Shown: positions 28,158 through 37,735, counted from the stretch's first letter. The stretch: 64,000 bases of DNA from Kitasatospora albolonga (GCA_002082585.1 CP020563.1:3342001-3406000); one strand, 5' to 3'. The notes: generated from the letters alone by a model not told the origin. Numbers and translations are program-made.

Positions 28158-29858
28158 GTGGTGGCGGAATCGGGCGGTCAGGAGGACCAGAAGCCCCAGT
28201 CCGACGAGGCACGGAGCGCTTTCGCCCCGCCTGCCGGGACCATGCAGCCGGTGTCGCCGCCCGAGGAGGACCATCCGACGTCGGAGTTCGCGCTGCCGGC
28301 CGGGGTGCACCAGGAGGCGGGCGGTTCCGGGGGTTCCGGCGGCGGTTCGACGGGCGGCCCGAACTCGGACACGCTGAGTTCCGCTTTCACCCCGCCGAGC
28401 ACGTACAACGCCCAGCAGTCGCCACCCGCCTTCACCCCGGCGCAGGGCATTCCGATGGTCAGGCTGACCAAGGAGGCGCCCTGGCAGGACCGGATGCGCA
28501 CGATGCTCCGGATGCCGGTGACCGAGCGCCCGGCCCCGGAGTCCGTCCAGCGCACCGACGACGACACGGGCCCCGCCGTGCCCCGTGTGCTCGACCTGAC
28601 GCTGCGTATCGGGGAGCTGCTGCTCGCGGGCGGTGAGGGCGCCGAGGACGTCGAGGCGGCGATGTTCGCGGTGACGCGTTCGTACGGTCTCGACCGCAGC
28701 GAGCCGACGGTCACGTTCACGCTGCTGTCCATCTCGCACCAGCCCTCGCTGGTCGACGACCCGGTGACGGCGAGCCGTACCGTACGCCGCCGGGGCACCG
28801 ACTACACCCGGCTGGCGGCGGTTTTCCGGCTGGTCGACGACATCACCAGCGAGGACACCGAGGTCTCCCTGGAGGAGGCGTACCGGCGGCTGGCGGAGAT
28901 CCGCAGGAACCGGCACCCGTATCCGGGCTGGGTGCTGACGGCCGCCGCCGGGCTGCTGGCCGGTTCGGCCTCCGTGCTGGTCGGCGGCGGGGTGCTGGTC
29001 TTCCTCGTGGCGGCGGCGGGCGCGATGCTCGGCGACCGGCTGGCGTGGCTGTGCGCCGGGCGCGGGCTGCCGGAGTTCTACCAGTTCACGGTGGCCGCGA
29101 TGCCGCCCGCCGCGCTGGGGGTGGCGCTGACGCTGTCCCATTCGACGGACATCCGCCCCTCCGCGGTGATCACCGGTGGGCTGTTCGCGCTGCTGCCGGG
29201 GCGGGCGCTGGTGGCGGGTGTGCAGGACGGGCTGACCGGCTACTACATCACCGCCTCCGCCCGGCTCCTGGAAGTCATGTACTTCTTCATCGGGATCGTG
29301 GCGGGCGTGCTGATCGTCCTCTACCTGGGCGTCCAGCTGGGGGCCCAGCTCAACCCCGAGGCGCAGTTCGTGCCCAACGACCGGCCGGTGCTCCAGATCC
29401 TGGCGTCGATGGGGCTGAGCCTGGCCTTCGCGGTCCTGCTCCAGCAGGAGCGGTCCACCGTGCTGGCGGTCACCCTGAACGGCGGGGTGGCCTGGGTCAT
29501 CTTCGCGGCGATGGCCCGGACCGGGGGCATCTCGCCGGTCGCGGCGACGGCGGTGGCGGCCGGTCTGGTGGGCCTGTTCGGCCAGCTGTTCTCGCGCTAC
29601 CGGTTCACCTCCTCGCTGCCGTACATCACGGCGGCGATCGGGCCGCTGCTGCCCGGTTCGGCGACGTACTTCGGTCTGCTGGGCGTGGCGCAGAACGATG
29701 TCACCCGGGGGCTGACCTCGCTGTCGACGGCGGTCGCGACGGCGCTGGCCATCGCGATCGGGGTGAACCTGGGGAGCGAGATCTCACGGCTGTTCATGGG
29801 GGCGCCGGGGGCGGTCGGCGGGCGTCGGCGGGCGGCGAAGCGGACGCGGGGGTTCTGA
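28158..29858 (+). CDS. ThrE-family threonine/serine exporter
   Basis: A 566-aa protein. The N-terminal ~130 residues are disordered and Pro/Gly/Ser-rich. Residues about 140-260 form the cytoplasmic ThrE domain (LDLTLRIGELLLAGGEGAEDVEAAM, TVTFTLLSISHQPS). About ten transmembrane helices follow (ThrE and ThrE_2 halves). ThrE exports threonine and serine; the exact amino acid here is unproven. GTG at 28158 has AGGAGGAG upstream. It converges with dedA; a shared terminator lies between them. Confidence 0.9.
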   Translation: MVAESGGQEDQKPQSDEARSAFAPPAGTMQPVSPPEEDHPTSEFALPAGVHQEAGGSGGSGGGSTGGPNSDTLSSAFTPPSTYNAQQSPPAFTPAQGIPMVRLTKEAPWQDRMRTMLRMPVTERPAPESVQRTDDDTGPAVPRVLDLTLRIGELLLAGGEGAEDVEAAMFAVTRSYGLDRSEPTVTFTLLSISHQPSLVDDPVTASRTVRRRGTDYTRLAAVFRLVDDITSEDTEVSLEEAYRRLAEIRRNRHPYPGWVLTAAAGLLAGSASVLVGGGVLVFLVAAAGAMLGDRLAWLCAGRGLPEFYQFTVAAMPPAALGVALTLSHSTDIRPSAVITGGLFALLPGRALVAGVQDGLTGYYITASARLLEVMYFFIGIVAGVLIVLYLGVQLGAQLNPEAQFVPNDRPVLQILASMGLSLAFAVLLQQERSTVLAVTLNGGVAWVIFAAMARTGGISPVAATAVAAGLVGLFGQLFSRYRFTSSLPYITAAIGPLLPGSATYFGLLGVAQNDVTRGLTSLSTAVATALAIAIGVNLGSEISRLFMGAPGAVGGRRRAAKRTRGF

Positions 29859-29886
29859 GACCGGGCCCGTACGTTCCCGTACGCGC

Positions 29887-29923
29887 GGAAAAGCCCCTCC
29901 CGGCTGCGGGGAGGGGCTTTTCC
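29887..29923. terminator. bidirectional intrinsic terminator
   Basis: GGAAAAGCCCCTCCC (29887-29901) pairs perfectly with GGGAGGGGCTTTTCC (29909-29923), a 15-bp stem with a 7-base loop. The stem carries T-runs on both strands. It lies between the convergent ThrE-type and DedA genes and should serve both. Confidence 0.9.
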
Positions 29924-29971
29924 GGTGCGCTCGCGTCCGTACGCGTACGTATTACGTGTACGGGAAAGGGG

Positions 29972-30727
29972 TCAGCGCTTGGCGTGGCGGCCGCGGCCGG
30001 TGGCCGGGGGGGCCGGGGGCGCCGTGCCGTCGGGGTTGTCCCGCGCCGCGGCGGCGGCCTTCTTGTTCTGGCTCCGGGCCTTCAGGACCTCGACCACGAT
30101 CGGCATCACGGAGAGCAGAACGATCAGGATGAGGATCTTCTCGATGTGCTCGTGCACGAAGGCGATCTTGCCGAGCATCGCGCCGAGCACGGTGACGCCC
30201 ACGCCCCAGAGCAGCGCGCCCACGATGTTGTAGATCACGAACAGGCGGTAGTTCATCCGGCTGACGCCCGCGATGATCGGCGTGAAGGTGCGCACGATGG
30301 GCACGAACCGCGCCAGGACCAGCGACTTCGGCCCGTGCTTCTCGAAGAAGATGTGGGCCTTCTCCACGTTCTCCTGCTTGAAGAGACGGGAGTCGGGGCG
30401 CTTGAAGAGGGAGGGGCCGACCTTGCGGCCGAAGAGGTAGCCCACCTGGTCGCCGACGATCGCGGCGATGGCGATGAGGGTGCAGACGAGCCAGAGCGGG
30501 TACTTCAGCTGTCCTGTGGTGATCAGCAGCCCTGTGGTGAACAGCAGGGAGTCGCCGGGCAGGAAGAAGCCGATCAGGAGTCCGGACTCGGCGAAGACGA
30601 TGAGAAGAAGGCCGGGGAGGCCGAACGTGTTGAGCAGATAGTCCGGGTCCAGCCAGCTCGGGCCGAGCGCAAGCGTATTCAAGGGTCCGGGCTCCAGGAT
30701 GATGTGTGCGATGGGGCTGCGTAGCAA
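29972..30727 (-). CDS. DedA-family membrane protein
   Basis: A ~251-aa polytopic membrane protein of the DedA/VTT family, linked to lipid-carrier recycling and membrane homeostasis. Motifs are FAESGLLIGFFLPGDSLLFTTG, and the amphipathic FxRFxPxxRTxxP as ARFVPIVRTFTPIIAG. The C-terminal ~35 residues are basic and Ala/Pro-rich. The start is uncertain: no ATG or GTG is available. TTG at 30727 gives the longest frame, while TTG at 30682 has GGAG 8 bases upstream and would give 236 aa. Confidence 0.88.
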   Translation of the reverse strand: MLRSPIAHIILEPGPLNTLALGPSWLDPDYLLNTFGLPGLLLIVFAESGLLIGFFLPGDSLLFTTGLLITTGQLKYPLWLVCTLIAIAAIVGDQVGYLFGRKVGPSLFKRPDSRLFKQENVEKAHIFFEKHGPKSLVLARFVPIVRTFTPIIAGVSRMNYRLFVIYNIVGALLWGVGVTVLGAMLGKIAFVHEHIEKILILIVLLSVMPIVVEVLKARSQNKKAAAAARDNPDGTAPPAPPATGRGRHAKR

Positions 30728-30832
30728 CCCAAGCTACCAACGCCCGGTGAACGCCCTTGGTTCCAGTGGCGCACAGCGGGAATGCGCATCCTGCGGAACG
30801 GGACGAGGCTGGCCACAGGAGGTGCCACAAAC

Positions 30833-31198
30833 ATGGGCATTGAGGAATTCGGCGGCGGCCAGACCGCCCAGGCGGACGTGCTGGTCGTCACCACCAATGA
30901 CGTACCGGGCTACGAGGTGACGCAAGTCATCGGCGAGGTCTTCGGGCTGACCGTGCGGTCGCGCCACCTCGGCAGCCAGATCGGCGCCGGACTGAAGTCG
31001 ATGATCGGCGGCGAGCTGAAGGGGCTGACCAAGACCCTGGTGGAGACCCGCAACCAGGCGATGGAACGGCTCGTGGAGCAGGCCAGGGTGCGGGGCGCCA
31101 ACGCGGTCCTGATGATGCGGTTCGACGTCACGGAGGCGGCGGACGTCGGCACGGAGGTCTGCGCGTACGGGACGGCGGCGGTGATCCGGAAGGTGTGA
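30833..31198 (+). CDS. YbjQ-family protein
   Basis: A 121-aa protein of the YbjQ (heavy-metal-binding domain-like) family, which forms pentamers. ADVLVVTTNDVPGYEVTQVIGEVFGLTVRS and ANAVLMMRFDVTEAADVGTEVCAYGTAAVI are the family's N- and C-terminal blocks. A near-ideal AGGAGGTG precedes the ATG by about 8 bases. It is divergent from dedA. No metal-binding cysteine cluster is present, and the role is unknown. Confidence 0.9.
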   Translation: MGIEEFGGGQTAQADVLVVTTNDVPGYEVTQVIGEVFGLTVRSRHLGSQIGAGLKSMIGGELKGLTKTLVETRNQAMERLVEQARVRGANAVLMMRFDVTEAADVGTEVCAYGTAAVIRKV

Positions 31199-31269
31199 CA
31201 CGGCACCATCCGGACCACCGACAGGGCGTTATGCCCGATTCATGAACCTTGCGAATCTATGGTGGCCGG

Positions 31270-32568
31270 GTGGCTGCCCCCGAACCCCCCGCGCCCCCGT
31301 CCCCCGCTCCCCAGCACCCCGCCTCCACTCCGGCCCGTCGGCTCCTGCCGCTCGTGCTGCCCGCGATCGTCGTCGGTGTGGTCTGCGCGCTGATCCTGCT
31401 CGGGGTCAGCCTCCTGGCCGAGCGGCTTCAGGACGTGCTCTGGGAGACCCTGCCCGACGCGCTCGGCGTCGGCGGGTTCTCCTCGCTCTGGATGATCGTC
31501 ATGCTCACCGCGACCGGTCTCGCGGTGGGCCTGGTCCTGCGGGCCGTCCCCGGGCACGGCGGGCCCGACCCGGCCACCACCGGGCTGGTGGACGCCCCGA
31601 TGCGGCCGGGCACCGTCCCCGGGCTGCTCCTGGTGACCGTGCTCGCGCTGGCGGGCGGGGTGAGCCTCGGGCCGGAGAACCCGATCACCGCCGCCAACAT
31701 CGCGCTCGCCTTCTGGCTCGGCCGGCGGGCGGCCCCCGGCGCACCGGCCGAGCTGTGGGTGGCGCTCGCCGCCGCCGGGACGATCGGGGCCCTGTTCGGC
31801 ACGCCGATCGCCGCCGCGCTGATCCTCTCCGAGACGCTGGCCTCGCAGCCGGGCCCCGGGGCGTTCTGGGACCGGCTGTTCGCCCCGCTCGCGGCCGGTA
31901 CGGCGGGGGCGCTGACCATGTCGTTGATCGCGGAACCCAGCTTCGACCTCTCGCTCCCCGCCTACTCGGGCCCGCACTGGGGCGACCTCCTCGCCGCCCT
32001 GCTGATCGCCTCGGCGGGCGCGCTGCTCGGCCTGCTGGCGGTGTACGCGTTCCCGTGGGTGCACCGGGCCTTTCGCGCCCTGCGCCACCCCGTGCTCGCG
32101 CTGACGCTCGGCGGGCTGGTGCTGGGGCTGCTCGGGGCGCTGGGCGGCCATCTGACCCTCTTCAAGGGGCTGGAGGAGGTCAAGGAGATCGCCGGGGACC
32201 CGGACGGGTGGTCGGCCGGGGAGTTCGCGGTGATGGCGGTGGTGAAGACGGCCGCGCTGGTGGTGGCGGCCACCTGCGGCTTCCGGGGCGGGCGGATCTT
32301 CCCGGCGGTCTTCGCGGGGGTGGCGCTCGGGCTCTGCGCCCACGCCCTGGTCGGGGCCGTACCGGCGGCGCTCGCCGTCTCCTGCGCGGTGCTGGGCGTC
32401 CTGCTCGCCGTGACCCGGCAGGGGTGGGTGAGCCTGTTCACGGCGGCGGTGCTGGTCAGCGACGCGTCCGTACTGCCGCTGCTGTGCGCGGCCGTCCTGC
32501 CCGCCTGGCTGCTGGTGACCGGACGGCCCCAGATGCAGCTGGACGGGGACGGCAAGGCGCTGCGGTGA
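31270..32568 (+). CDS. ClC-type chloride/proton transporter
   Basis: A 432-aa membrane protein with about ten hydrophobic segments. The gating glutamate of ClC antiporters aligns with Glu136 in VSLGPENPITAANI (GPENP in place of GREGP). The proton-path glutamate aligns with Glu188 in GTPIAAALILSETLAS. The canonical GSGIP is not obvious, so this is a divergent member. GTG at 31270 was chosen. It has no Shine-Dalgarno, but TATGGT at 31258-31263 lies six bases upstream, consistent with a leaderless transcript. wrbA and gadB follow on the same strand, after a large palindrome. Confidence 0.82.
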   Translation: MAAPEPPAPPSPAPQHPASTPARRLLPLVLPAIVVGVVCALILLGVSLLAERLQDVLWETLPDALGVGGFSSLWMIVMLTATGLAVGLVLRAVPGHGGPDPATTGLVDAPMRPGTVPGLLLVTVLALAGGVSLGPENPITAANIALAFWLGRRAAPGAPAELWVALAAAGTIGALFGTPIAAALILSETLASQPGPGAFWDRLFAPLAAGTAGALTMSLIAEPSFDLSLPAYSGPHWGDLLAALLIASAGALLGLLAVYAFPWVHRAFRALRHPVLALTLGGLVLGLLGALGGHLTLFKGLEEVKEIAGDPDGWSAGEFAVMAVVKTAALVVAATCGFRGGRIFPAVFAGVALGLCAHALVGAVPAALAVSCAVLGVLLAVTRQGWVSLFTAAVLVSDASVLPLLCAAVLPAWLLVTGRPQMQLDGDGKALR

Positions 32569-32608
32569 GGCGGAGCCACTTCCGTACGCGTACGGAAGTG
32601 GCTCCGCC
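32569..32608. repeat. perfect 40-bp palindrome after the ClC gene
   Basis: The half-site GGCGGAGCCACTTCCGTACG (32569-32588) is followed directly by its exact reverse complement (32589-32608), with no spacer. It begins right after the TGA. As RNA it would form a 20-bp stem minus a tight loop, so a terminator is likely; no T-run follows. Confidence 0.9.
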
Positions 32609-32705
32609 CGACGCGCCGGACGCCACGAACATCCGTATCGTCGCCTTCGTACCGGTAGGCACCTTTTCGCCCTGCTGCTGATGCTGTCCCGACGGAGGTT
32701 CCCGC

Positions 32706-33329
32706 ATGTCCACGCCCGTCAACGTCGCCGTCATCTACTACTCGTCCACCGGCACGGTCGCCACGATCGCCAAGGCCATCGCCGAGGACGCGGAGCGGGC
32801 CGGGGCGCGGGTGCGGCTGCGCAAGGCGGCCGAGCTCGCCCCGCAGGCGGCCATCGACTCCAACCCGGCGTGGGCCGCCAACGCGAAGGCGACCGCTTCC
32901 ATCCCCGAGGTGTCGCCTGACGACATGGTCTGGGCGGACGCGGTGATCTTCGGTTCGCCGACCCGGTACGGGAACGTCACCGCGCAGCTCAAGCAGTTCA
33001 TCGACACCCTCGGCGGGCTCTGGCAGTCCGGGCAGCTGGCCGACAAGGTCTACAGCGGCTTCACCGCCAGCTCCACCGCCCACGGCGGCCAGGAGTCCAC
33101 GCTGCTCGCGCTCTACAACACGATCCACCACTTCGGCGGCATCCTCGTCGCCCCCGGGTACACCGACCCCTCGAAGTTCGTCGACGGCAACCCGTACGGC
33201 ACCTCGCATGTGTCCGGGCAGGGCGACATCCCGGTCAGCGAGGTGACGCTGACCGCCGCCCGGGTGCAGGCCGAACGCGTCGTGAAGGTCACCCGCGCCC
33301 TCAAGGCCGGGCTCGCCGCCGAGAGCTGA
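32706..33329 (+). CDS. wrbA: WrbA-type NAD(P)H:quinone oxidoreductase
   Basis: A 207-aa flavodoxin-fold enzyme that reduces quinones by two electrons using FMN. VAVIYYSSTGTVATIAKAIAE is the FMN phosphate loop, IFGSPTRYGNVTAQLKQFID and STAHGGQESTLLALYNTIHHFGGI are WrbA signatures. The latter block separates WrbA from plain flavodoxins. GGAGGT is placed correctly before ATG 32706. It precedes gadB by 42 bp on the same strand and may be co-transcribed. Confidence 0.95.
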   Translation: MSTPVNVAVIYYSSTGTVATIAKAIAEDAERAGARVRLRKAAELAPQAAIDSNPAWAANAKATASIPEVSPDDMVWADAVIFGSPTRYGNVTAQLKQFIDTLGGLWQSGQLADKVYSGFTASSTAHGGQESTLLALYNTIHHFGGILVAPGYTDPSKFVDGNPYGTSHVSGQGDIPVSEVTLTAARVQAERVVKVTRALKAGLAAES

Positions 33330-33371
33330 GAAACCGAAGCCGAGGAAGCAGTCGAGGAAGAGGACTCCGCC

Positions 33372-34799
33372 ATGCCGCTCCACCGAGGCGCCCACCCGCA
33401 GCGGGACGAACACTCCGAGGAGCGGCTCCGGCTCGCCCTCAACCCCTTCTACGGCGAGGCCGATCCGACGGGGGCAATGAACACCGCGCCGCCCCGGCAC
33501 AAGCTCCCCGACGGGCCGCTGCCGCCGCTGACGGCGTACCGGCTGGTCCATGACGAGCTGATGCTCGACGGCAACTCCCGGCTCAACCTGGCCACTTTCG
33601 TCACCACCTGGATGGAGCCGCAGGCCGGGGTGCTGATGGGCGAGTGCCAGGACAAGAACATGATCGACAAGGACGAGTACCCGCGCACCGCCGAACTGGA
33701 GCGGCGGTGCGTGGCGATGCTCGCCGACCTGTGGCACGCGCCCGATCCGGCGACGGCCGTGGGGTGTTCGACCACCGGGTCGAGCGAGGCGTGCATGCTG
33801 GCCGGGCTCGCCCTGAAGCGCCGCTGGGCCAAGCGGAACGCGGACCGCTATCCGGCGACCGCCCGGCCCAATCTGGTGATGGGCGTCAACGTGCAGGTCT
33901 GCTGGGAGAAGTTCTGCAACTTCTGGGAGGTGGAGGCCCGGCAGGTCCCGATGGACGGCGAGCGCTTCCATCTCGACCCGCAGGCCGCCGCCGAGCTCTG
34001 CGACGAGAACACCATCGGGGTCGTCGGCATCCTCGGCTCCACCTTCGACGGTTCCTACGAGCCCATCGCCGACCTCTGCGCGGCCCTGGACGCCCTCCAG
34101 GAACGCACCGGCCTCGACATCCCCGTCCATGTCGACGGGGCCTCGGGCGCCATGGTGGCCCCCTTCCTCGACCCGGACCTGACATGGGACTTCCGGCTGC
34201 CGAGGGTGTCGTCGATCAACACCTCGGGCCACAAGTACGGGCTGGTGTACCCGGGGGTCGGCTGGGCCCTGTGGCGTACGTCGGACGAGCTGCCGGAGGA
34301 GCTGGTCTTCCGGGTCAACTACCTGGGCGGCGACATGCCGACCTTCGCGCTGAACTTCTCCCGGCCCGGGGCGCAGGTGGTGGCGCAGTACTACACGTTC
34401 CTGCGCCTGGGACGTGACGGCTACCGGGCGGTCCAGCAGTCCGCCCGGGACGTGGCGCGCGGGCTGTCCCGGTCGGTGGAGGAGCTCGGGGACTTCCGGC
34501 TCCTCACCCGGGGCGACGAGCTGCCGGTCTTCGCCTTCACGACGAACCCGGACGTCCACGCGTACGACGTGTTCGACGTCTCCCGCCGACTGCGGGAGCA
34601 CGGGTGGCTGGTCCCGGCCTACACCTTCCCCGCCAACCGGCAGGACCTGTCGGTGCTGCGGGTGGTGTGCCGCAACGGGTTCTCCTCCGACCTGGCCGCC
34701 CTGCTGATCGAGGACCTGAAGCTGCTGCTCCCCGAACTGCGCGCGCAGAAACATCCGTTGAGCCATGACCGGGCGGTCCGGACGGCCTTCCACCACTGA
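33372..34799 (+). CDS. gadB: glutamate decarboxylase
   Basis: A 475-aa PLP enzyme that converts glutamate to GABA and CO2 while consuming a proton. The PLP lysine is Lys288 in NTSGHKYGLVYPG. GCSTTGSSEACMLAGLALKRRW, HVDGASGAMVAPFLDPDLTWDFRLPRV and the N-terminal LNLATFVTTWMEPQ are typical. The C-terminus ends in His-His, which resembles the pH-controlled tail of enteric GadB. No GadC antiporter is visible. Grouping with a ClC transporter suggests acid or chloride stress, because ClC supports amino acid decarboxylase systems in E. coli. Confidence 0.96.
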   Translation: MPLHRGAHPQRDEHSEERLRLALNPFYGEADPTGAMNTAPPRHKLPDGPLPPLTAYRLVHDELMLDGNSRLNLATFVTTWMEPQAGVLMGECQDKNMIDKDEYPRTAELERRCVAMLADLWHAPDPATAVGCSTTGSSEACMLAGLALKRRWAKRNADRYPATARPNLVMGVNVQVCWEKFCNFWEVEARQVPMDGERFHLDPQAAAELCDENTIGVVGILGSTFDGSYEPIADLCAALDALQERTGLDIPVHVDGASGAMVAPFLDPDLTWDFRLPRVSSINTSGHKYGLVYPGVGWALWRTSDELPEELVFRVNYLGGDMPTFALNFSRPGAQVVAQYYTFLRLGRDGYRAVQQSARDVARGLSRSVEELGDFRLLTRGDELPVFAFTTNPDVHAYDVFDVSRRLREHGWLVPAYTFPANRQDLSVLRVVCRNGFSSDLAALLIEDLKLLLPELRAQKHPLSHDRAVRTAFHH

Positions 34800-35052
34800 G
34801 GGCCGTCAGCCGAGGGCGAGGGCGACGTCCTTGTCGGCACAGAGGCGGCGTCCTTGTCGGCACAGAACCGCAGGACGGACGGTGACCGGCTGACCGACGT
34901 CTTCGACGCGCCGCCGCAGGACGGGGTCGCCGCCGTCGCCCCCCTTTGCTTTCCCGACGCCCCGATGCCCCGACGCCCCGGCTCTCCCTGCCCGGTGACA
35001 GAAAATCCGAAGCCGGGACGTGGCGCCCGTCGGCTGCTGTAGGTTCCTGCCC
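34800..35052. other. intergenic region with an 18-bp direct repeat
   Basis: CGTCCTTGTCGGCACAGA occurs at 34826-34843 and again at 34849-34866, 23 bp apart. A minus-strand frame here reads VEDVGQPVTVRPAVL before ending at 34806, but it resembles no family I recognise. It may be gene debris or part of the EcsC-like gene's upstream region. Confidence 0.5.
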
Positions 35053-35940
35053 ATGTCCACGAAAAAGGTCATGGAGAACCCCGAGTCGCGCTTCTCCGCG
35101 CTCCTGGCTGCCGCGGCACGACTTCCGGGCGCGCGTATCGACCGGGAAGCGTACCTCCGAAAAGCGCTGTCCCGCCATTGCTCCGAGGCGGAAATCCGAA
35201 GGGCGATCGAGGAGAGCCCGGCGGCGGCGGGAATTCCGGCCGAGATCCTGGACCGGGCGGCCGGGGAATCCATCAACTACGAGACCGCCAAGGCCAGCGC
35301 CCTCTCCGCTGCCGCCGGGATACCCGGCGTCCTCGCCCTCCCCGCCACCATACCCGCCGATATGGCCCAGTACTTCGGCCATATGCTGCGGATCGCCCAG
35401 AAGCTCGCCTACCTCTACAGCTGGCCCGACCTGTTCGCCGACGACACCGACCTCGATGACGCGACCAAGAGCGTTCTCACGCTCTTCATCGGCGTGATGT
35501 TCGGTACCCAATCGGCGAACAACGCGGTCGGGAAAGTCGCGACGATGATGTCGAAAGAGGTCGCCAAAAAGCTTCCGCAGAAGGCTCTCACCAAGGGTGT
35601 CGTCTACCCCATAGTGAAAAAGGTCGCAGGATATCTCGGCGCGGAGATGACCAAGCAGACCTTCGCGAAATCCGTTTCCAAGGCCATCCCCGTCGTCGGA
35701 GCCGTCGTTTCCGGCGGGCTCACTTTCGCGACCTACCGCCCCATGGCGAAAAGGCTGAAGAAACACCTCTCCGGCCTGGAGCTGGCGAAGCCCGCGCCCT
35801 GCGTGGTGGTCGGAGAAGTCATCGACGTCCACGACTCCCCGATCCCCGCACCGGGCCGGGCCGGGCCGGGCTGCACGACAGCGCCTAGCGGTCGAGGCGG
35901 GCGAACTTCCGTACCGCCAGCGGAAAGAACACCGCGATGA
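35053..35940 (+). CDS. EcsC-like protein
   Basis: A 295-aa protein with features of the EcsC family: [51 protein letters not shown], and a hydrophobic [25 protein letters not shown]. Function is unknown. ATG at 35053 was chosen. Codon use differs from neighbouring genes: lysine is often AAA (for example in runs such as AAAAAG), and GAA and ATA appear. This suggests transfer. The last ~18 residues read into the antisense of the ABC permease (a 56-bp convergent overlap) and have a Pro/Arg/Gly-rich artificial look, so the true C-terminus may have been lost. Confidence 0.75.
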   Translation: MSTKKVMENPESRFSALLAAAARLPGARIDREAYLRKALSRHCSEAEIRRAIEESPAAAGIPAEILDRAAGESINYETAKASALSAAAGIPGVLALPATIPADMAQYFGHMLRIAQKLAYLYSWPDLFADDTDLDDATKSVLTLFIGVMFGTQSANNAVGKVATMMSKEVAKKLPQKALTKGVVYPIVKKVAGYLGAEMTKQTFAKSVSKAIPVVGAVVSGGLTFATYRPMAKRLKKHLSGLELAKPAPCVVVGEVIDVHDSPIPAPGRAGPGCTTAPSGRGGRTSVPPAERTPR

Positions 35941-36754
35941 TCGCCACCGGCCAGAGCACGGCGAGGAGTTGGGCGTGCTCGGCTGCCCAGGAGCCGGTGG
36001 CGCCTCCCGGGTTGCCGAACAACTCCCGTACGGCGGTGGCCGTCGCCGACATCGGGTTCCACTCGACCACCGCGCCCAGCCAGCCCGGCATCGACGCCGG
36101 GGTGGCGAACACGTTGGAGAGGAACGCGACCGGCCAGACCAGGATCTGGACCGCCTGCACCAGCTCGGGCCGGCCCGCCACCATGGCCAGGTGGATGCCG
36201 ACCCAGAGCATCGCGAACCGGAGCAGGAGCAGCAGCCCCACCGCCGCCAGCGCCGCGGCCGCCCCGTTGTGCCAGCGCCAGCCGACCGCGTACCCGACCC
36301 CGGCCATCACCGCGAGCGCCGCCGCCGACTGGAGCATGTCCGCGGCGCTGCGGCCGACCAGGACCGCGCCCGGGGCCATCGGCATGGAGCGGAACCGGTC
36401 GATGACGCCCTTGCCGAGGTCCTGGGTGACCGCGAGCATCGTGCTCTCCAGGCCGAAGGCCATGGTCAGCGCGAGCATCCCGGGGACCAGGTACTCGGTG
36501 GGGTCGCCGTCGACGCCCCGGCCGCCGCCGACCAGGTACGTGAACATCAGCAGCAGCATCACCGGGAAGACCAGCCCGACGAGCACCTCCACGGGCTGCC
36601 GGGCCCAGTGCGCCAGTTCGCGGCGGGTCATCGTCCAGGAGTCGGCCAGCGCCCAGCGGAGCCGGCCGCCGCCCTGCCCGGTGGACGTGGTGGACGTGGT
36701 GGACGTGGTCGCGTCCACGCTGTCGCCGTAAGCCGTCGTCGTCTTCGTACTCAT
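35885..36754 (-). CDS. ABC-2 type exporter permease (DrrB-like)
   Basis: A 289-aa permease with six hydrophobic helices. [31 protein letters not shown] starts the ABC-2 domain, and [23 protein letters not shown] is the typical DrrB loop. The N-terminus carries TTSTTSTT, encoded by three perfect 9-bp repeats (36681-36707). Its ATG overlaps the stop of the ATPase gene (ATGA), so the two are translationally coupled. With that ATPase it should export a hydrophobic compound; DrrAB homologues export daunorubicin. Control is probably by the PadR protein upstream. Confidence 0.92.
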   Translation of the reverse strand: MSTKTTTAYGDSVDATTSTTSTTSTGQGGGRLRWALADSWTMTRRELAHWARQPVEVLVGLVFPVMLLLMFTYLVGGGRGVDGDPTEYLVPGMLALTMAFGLESTMLAVTQDLGKGVIDRFRSMPMAPGAVLVGRSAADMLQSAAALAVMAGVGYAVGWRWHNGAAAALAAVGLLLLLRFAMLWVGIHLAMVAGRPELVQAVQILVWPVAFLSNVFATPASMPGWLGAVVEWNPMSATATAVRELFGNPGGATGSWAAEHAQLLAVLWPVAIIAVFFPLAVRKFARLDR

Positions 36755-37716
36755 GCCGCCGCCGCCCTCTCGCGTACCGCCTGTTCACCGGCGGGCCGCC
36801 CCGTCAGGGACAGGAACACCTCGTCCAGCGTCGGGCGGCGCACCGCGATGTCCTCGGCCTCGATGCCCGCCTCCTGGAGCGCCCGGACCGTCCGGGTCAG
36901 GGCCGCCATCCGGTCCGGCGCGGGGGCGCTGATCAGCCGACGGTCCGGGTCAAGCGCGGGGTCCTCGGCGTCCAGCAGCGCCGCCGCCTCCGCCAGCCGG
37001 GCCGCCTCGCGCAGGACGACGTCGATCCGGTCGCCGCCGACGAGCGCCTTGAGCTGGTCGGAGGTGCCCTCGGCGGCGGCCTTCCCCTCGTCGATCAGGG
37101 AGATCCGGTCGGCCAGCTGGTCCGCCTCCTCCAGATACTGCGTGGTCAGCAGGACGGTGGTGCCGCCGCCGACCAGGGACCGTACGGCGTCCCAGACCTC
37201 GGCCCGGCCGCGCGGGTCCAGGCCGGTGGTGGGCTCGTCCAGGAAGAGGACGGCCGGTTCGGTGATCAGCGAGGCGGCCAGGTCGAGCCGTCGGCGCATC
37301 CCGCCGCTGTACTGCTTGACCGCCTTGCGCCCGGTGTCCGCGAGCCCGAACCGCTCCAGAAGCTCGTCGGCCCGGCGGCCCGCCCGGCGTGCGCCCAGGT
37401 GGTACAGCCGCCCGAACATCTCCAGGTTCTGCCGCCCCCCGAGCTGTTCGTCCACCGCCGCGTGCTGCCCGAGCAGCCCGATCCTGCGGCGTACGCCGGA
37501 GGCCCGGTCGCGGACGTCGAGCCCGGCCACCGTCACCCGGCCCGCGTCGGGGCGCAGCAGCGTCGACATGATCCGTACGGCGGTGGTCTTGCCCGCCCCG
37601 TTGGGGCCGAGCACCGCGTGGACGGTGCCCGCGCCGACCGTGAGGTCCAGCCCGTCGAGGGCGCGTTTCTCCCCGTACCTCTTGTGCACACCGTCCAGGA
37701 CGATCGCCTCGGTCAC
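36751..37716 (-). CDS. ABC exporter ATPase (DrrA-like)
   Basis: A 321-aa ATPase. Walker A is GPNGAGKTT, the signature [18 protein letters not shown], Walker [15 protein letters not shown]. The DrrA-type C-terminal segment contains [22 protein letters not shown] at 37716 ([15 protein letters not shown]) was chosen with AAGGG upstream. It is followed by the DrrB-like permease with a 4-bp overlap. Its promoter carries two copies of a TAGTCAA/TTGA(C/T)TA palindrome, one spanning the -35 box. Confidence 0.94.
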   Translation of the reverse strand: MTEAIVLDGVHKRYGEKRALDGLDLTVGAGTVHAVLGPNGAGKTTAVRIMSTLLRPDAGRVTVAGLDVRDRASGVRRRIGLLGQHAAVDEQLGGRQNLEMFGRLYHLGARRAGRRADELLERFGLADTGRKAVKQYSGGMRRRLDLAASLITEPAVLFLDEPTTGLDPRGRAEVWDAVRSLVGGGTTVLLTTQYLEEADQLADRISLIDEGKAAAEGTSDQLKALVGGDRIDVVLREAARLAEAAALLDAEDPALDPDRRLISAPAPDRMAALTRTVRALQEAGIEAEDIAVRRPTLDEVFLSLTGRPAGEQAVRERAAAA

Positions 37717-37735
37717 GAATCCCGCCACCCTTCTG

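Noticed and set aside
31962..34796. A 944-codon minus-strand open frame across ClC, wrbA and gadB
   Set aside because: It is the mirror of three real genes, full of Val/Gly/Arg/His runs with no domain, as expected from high-GC antisense frames.
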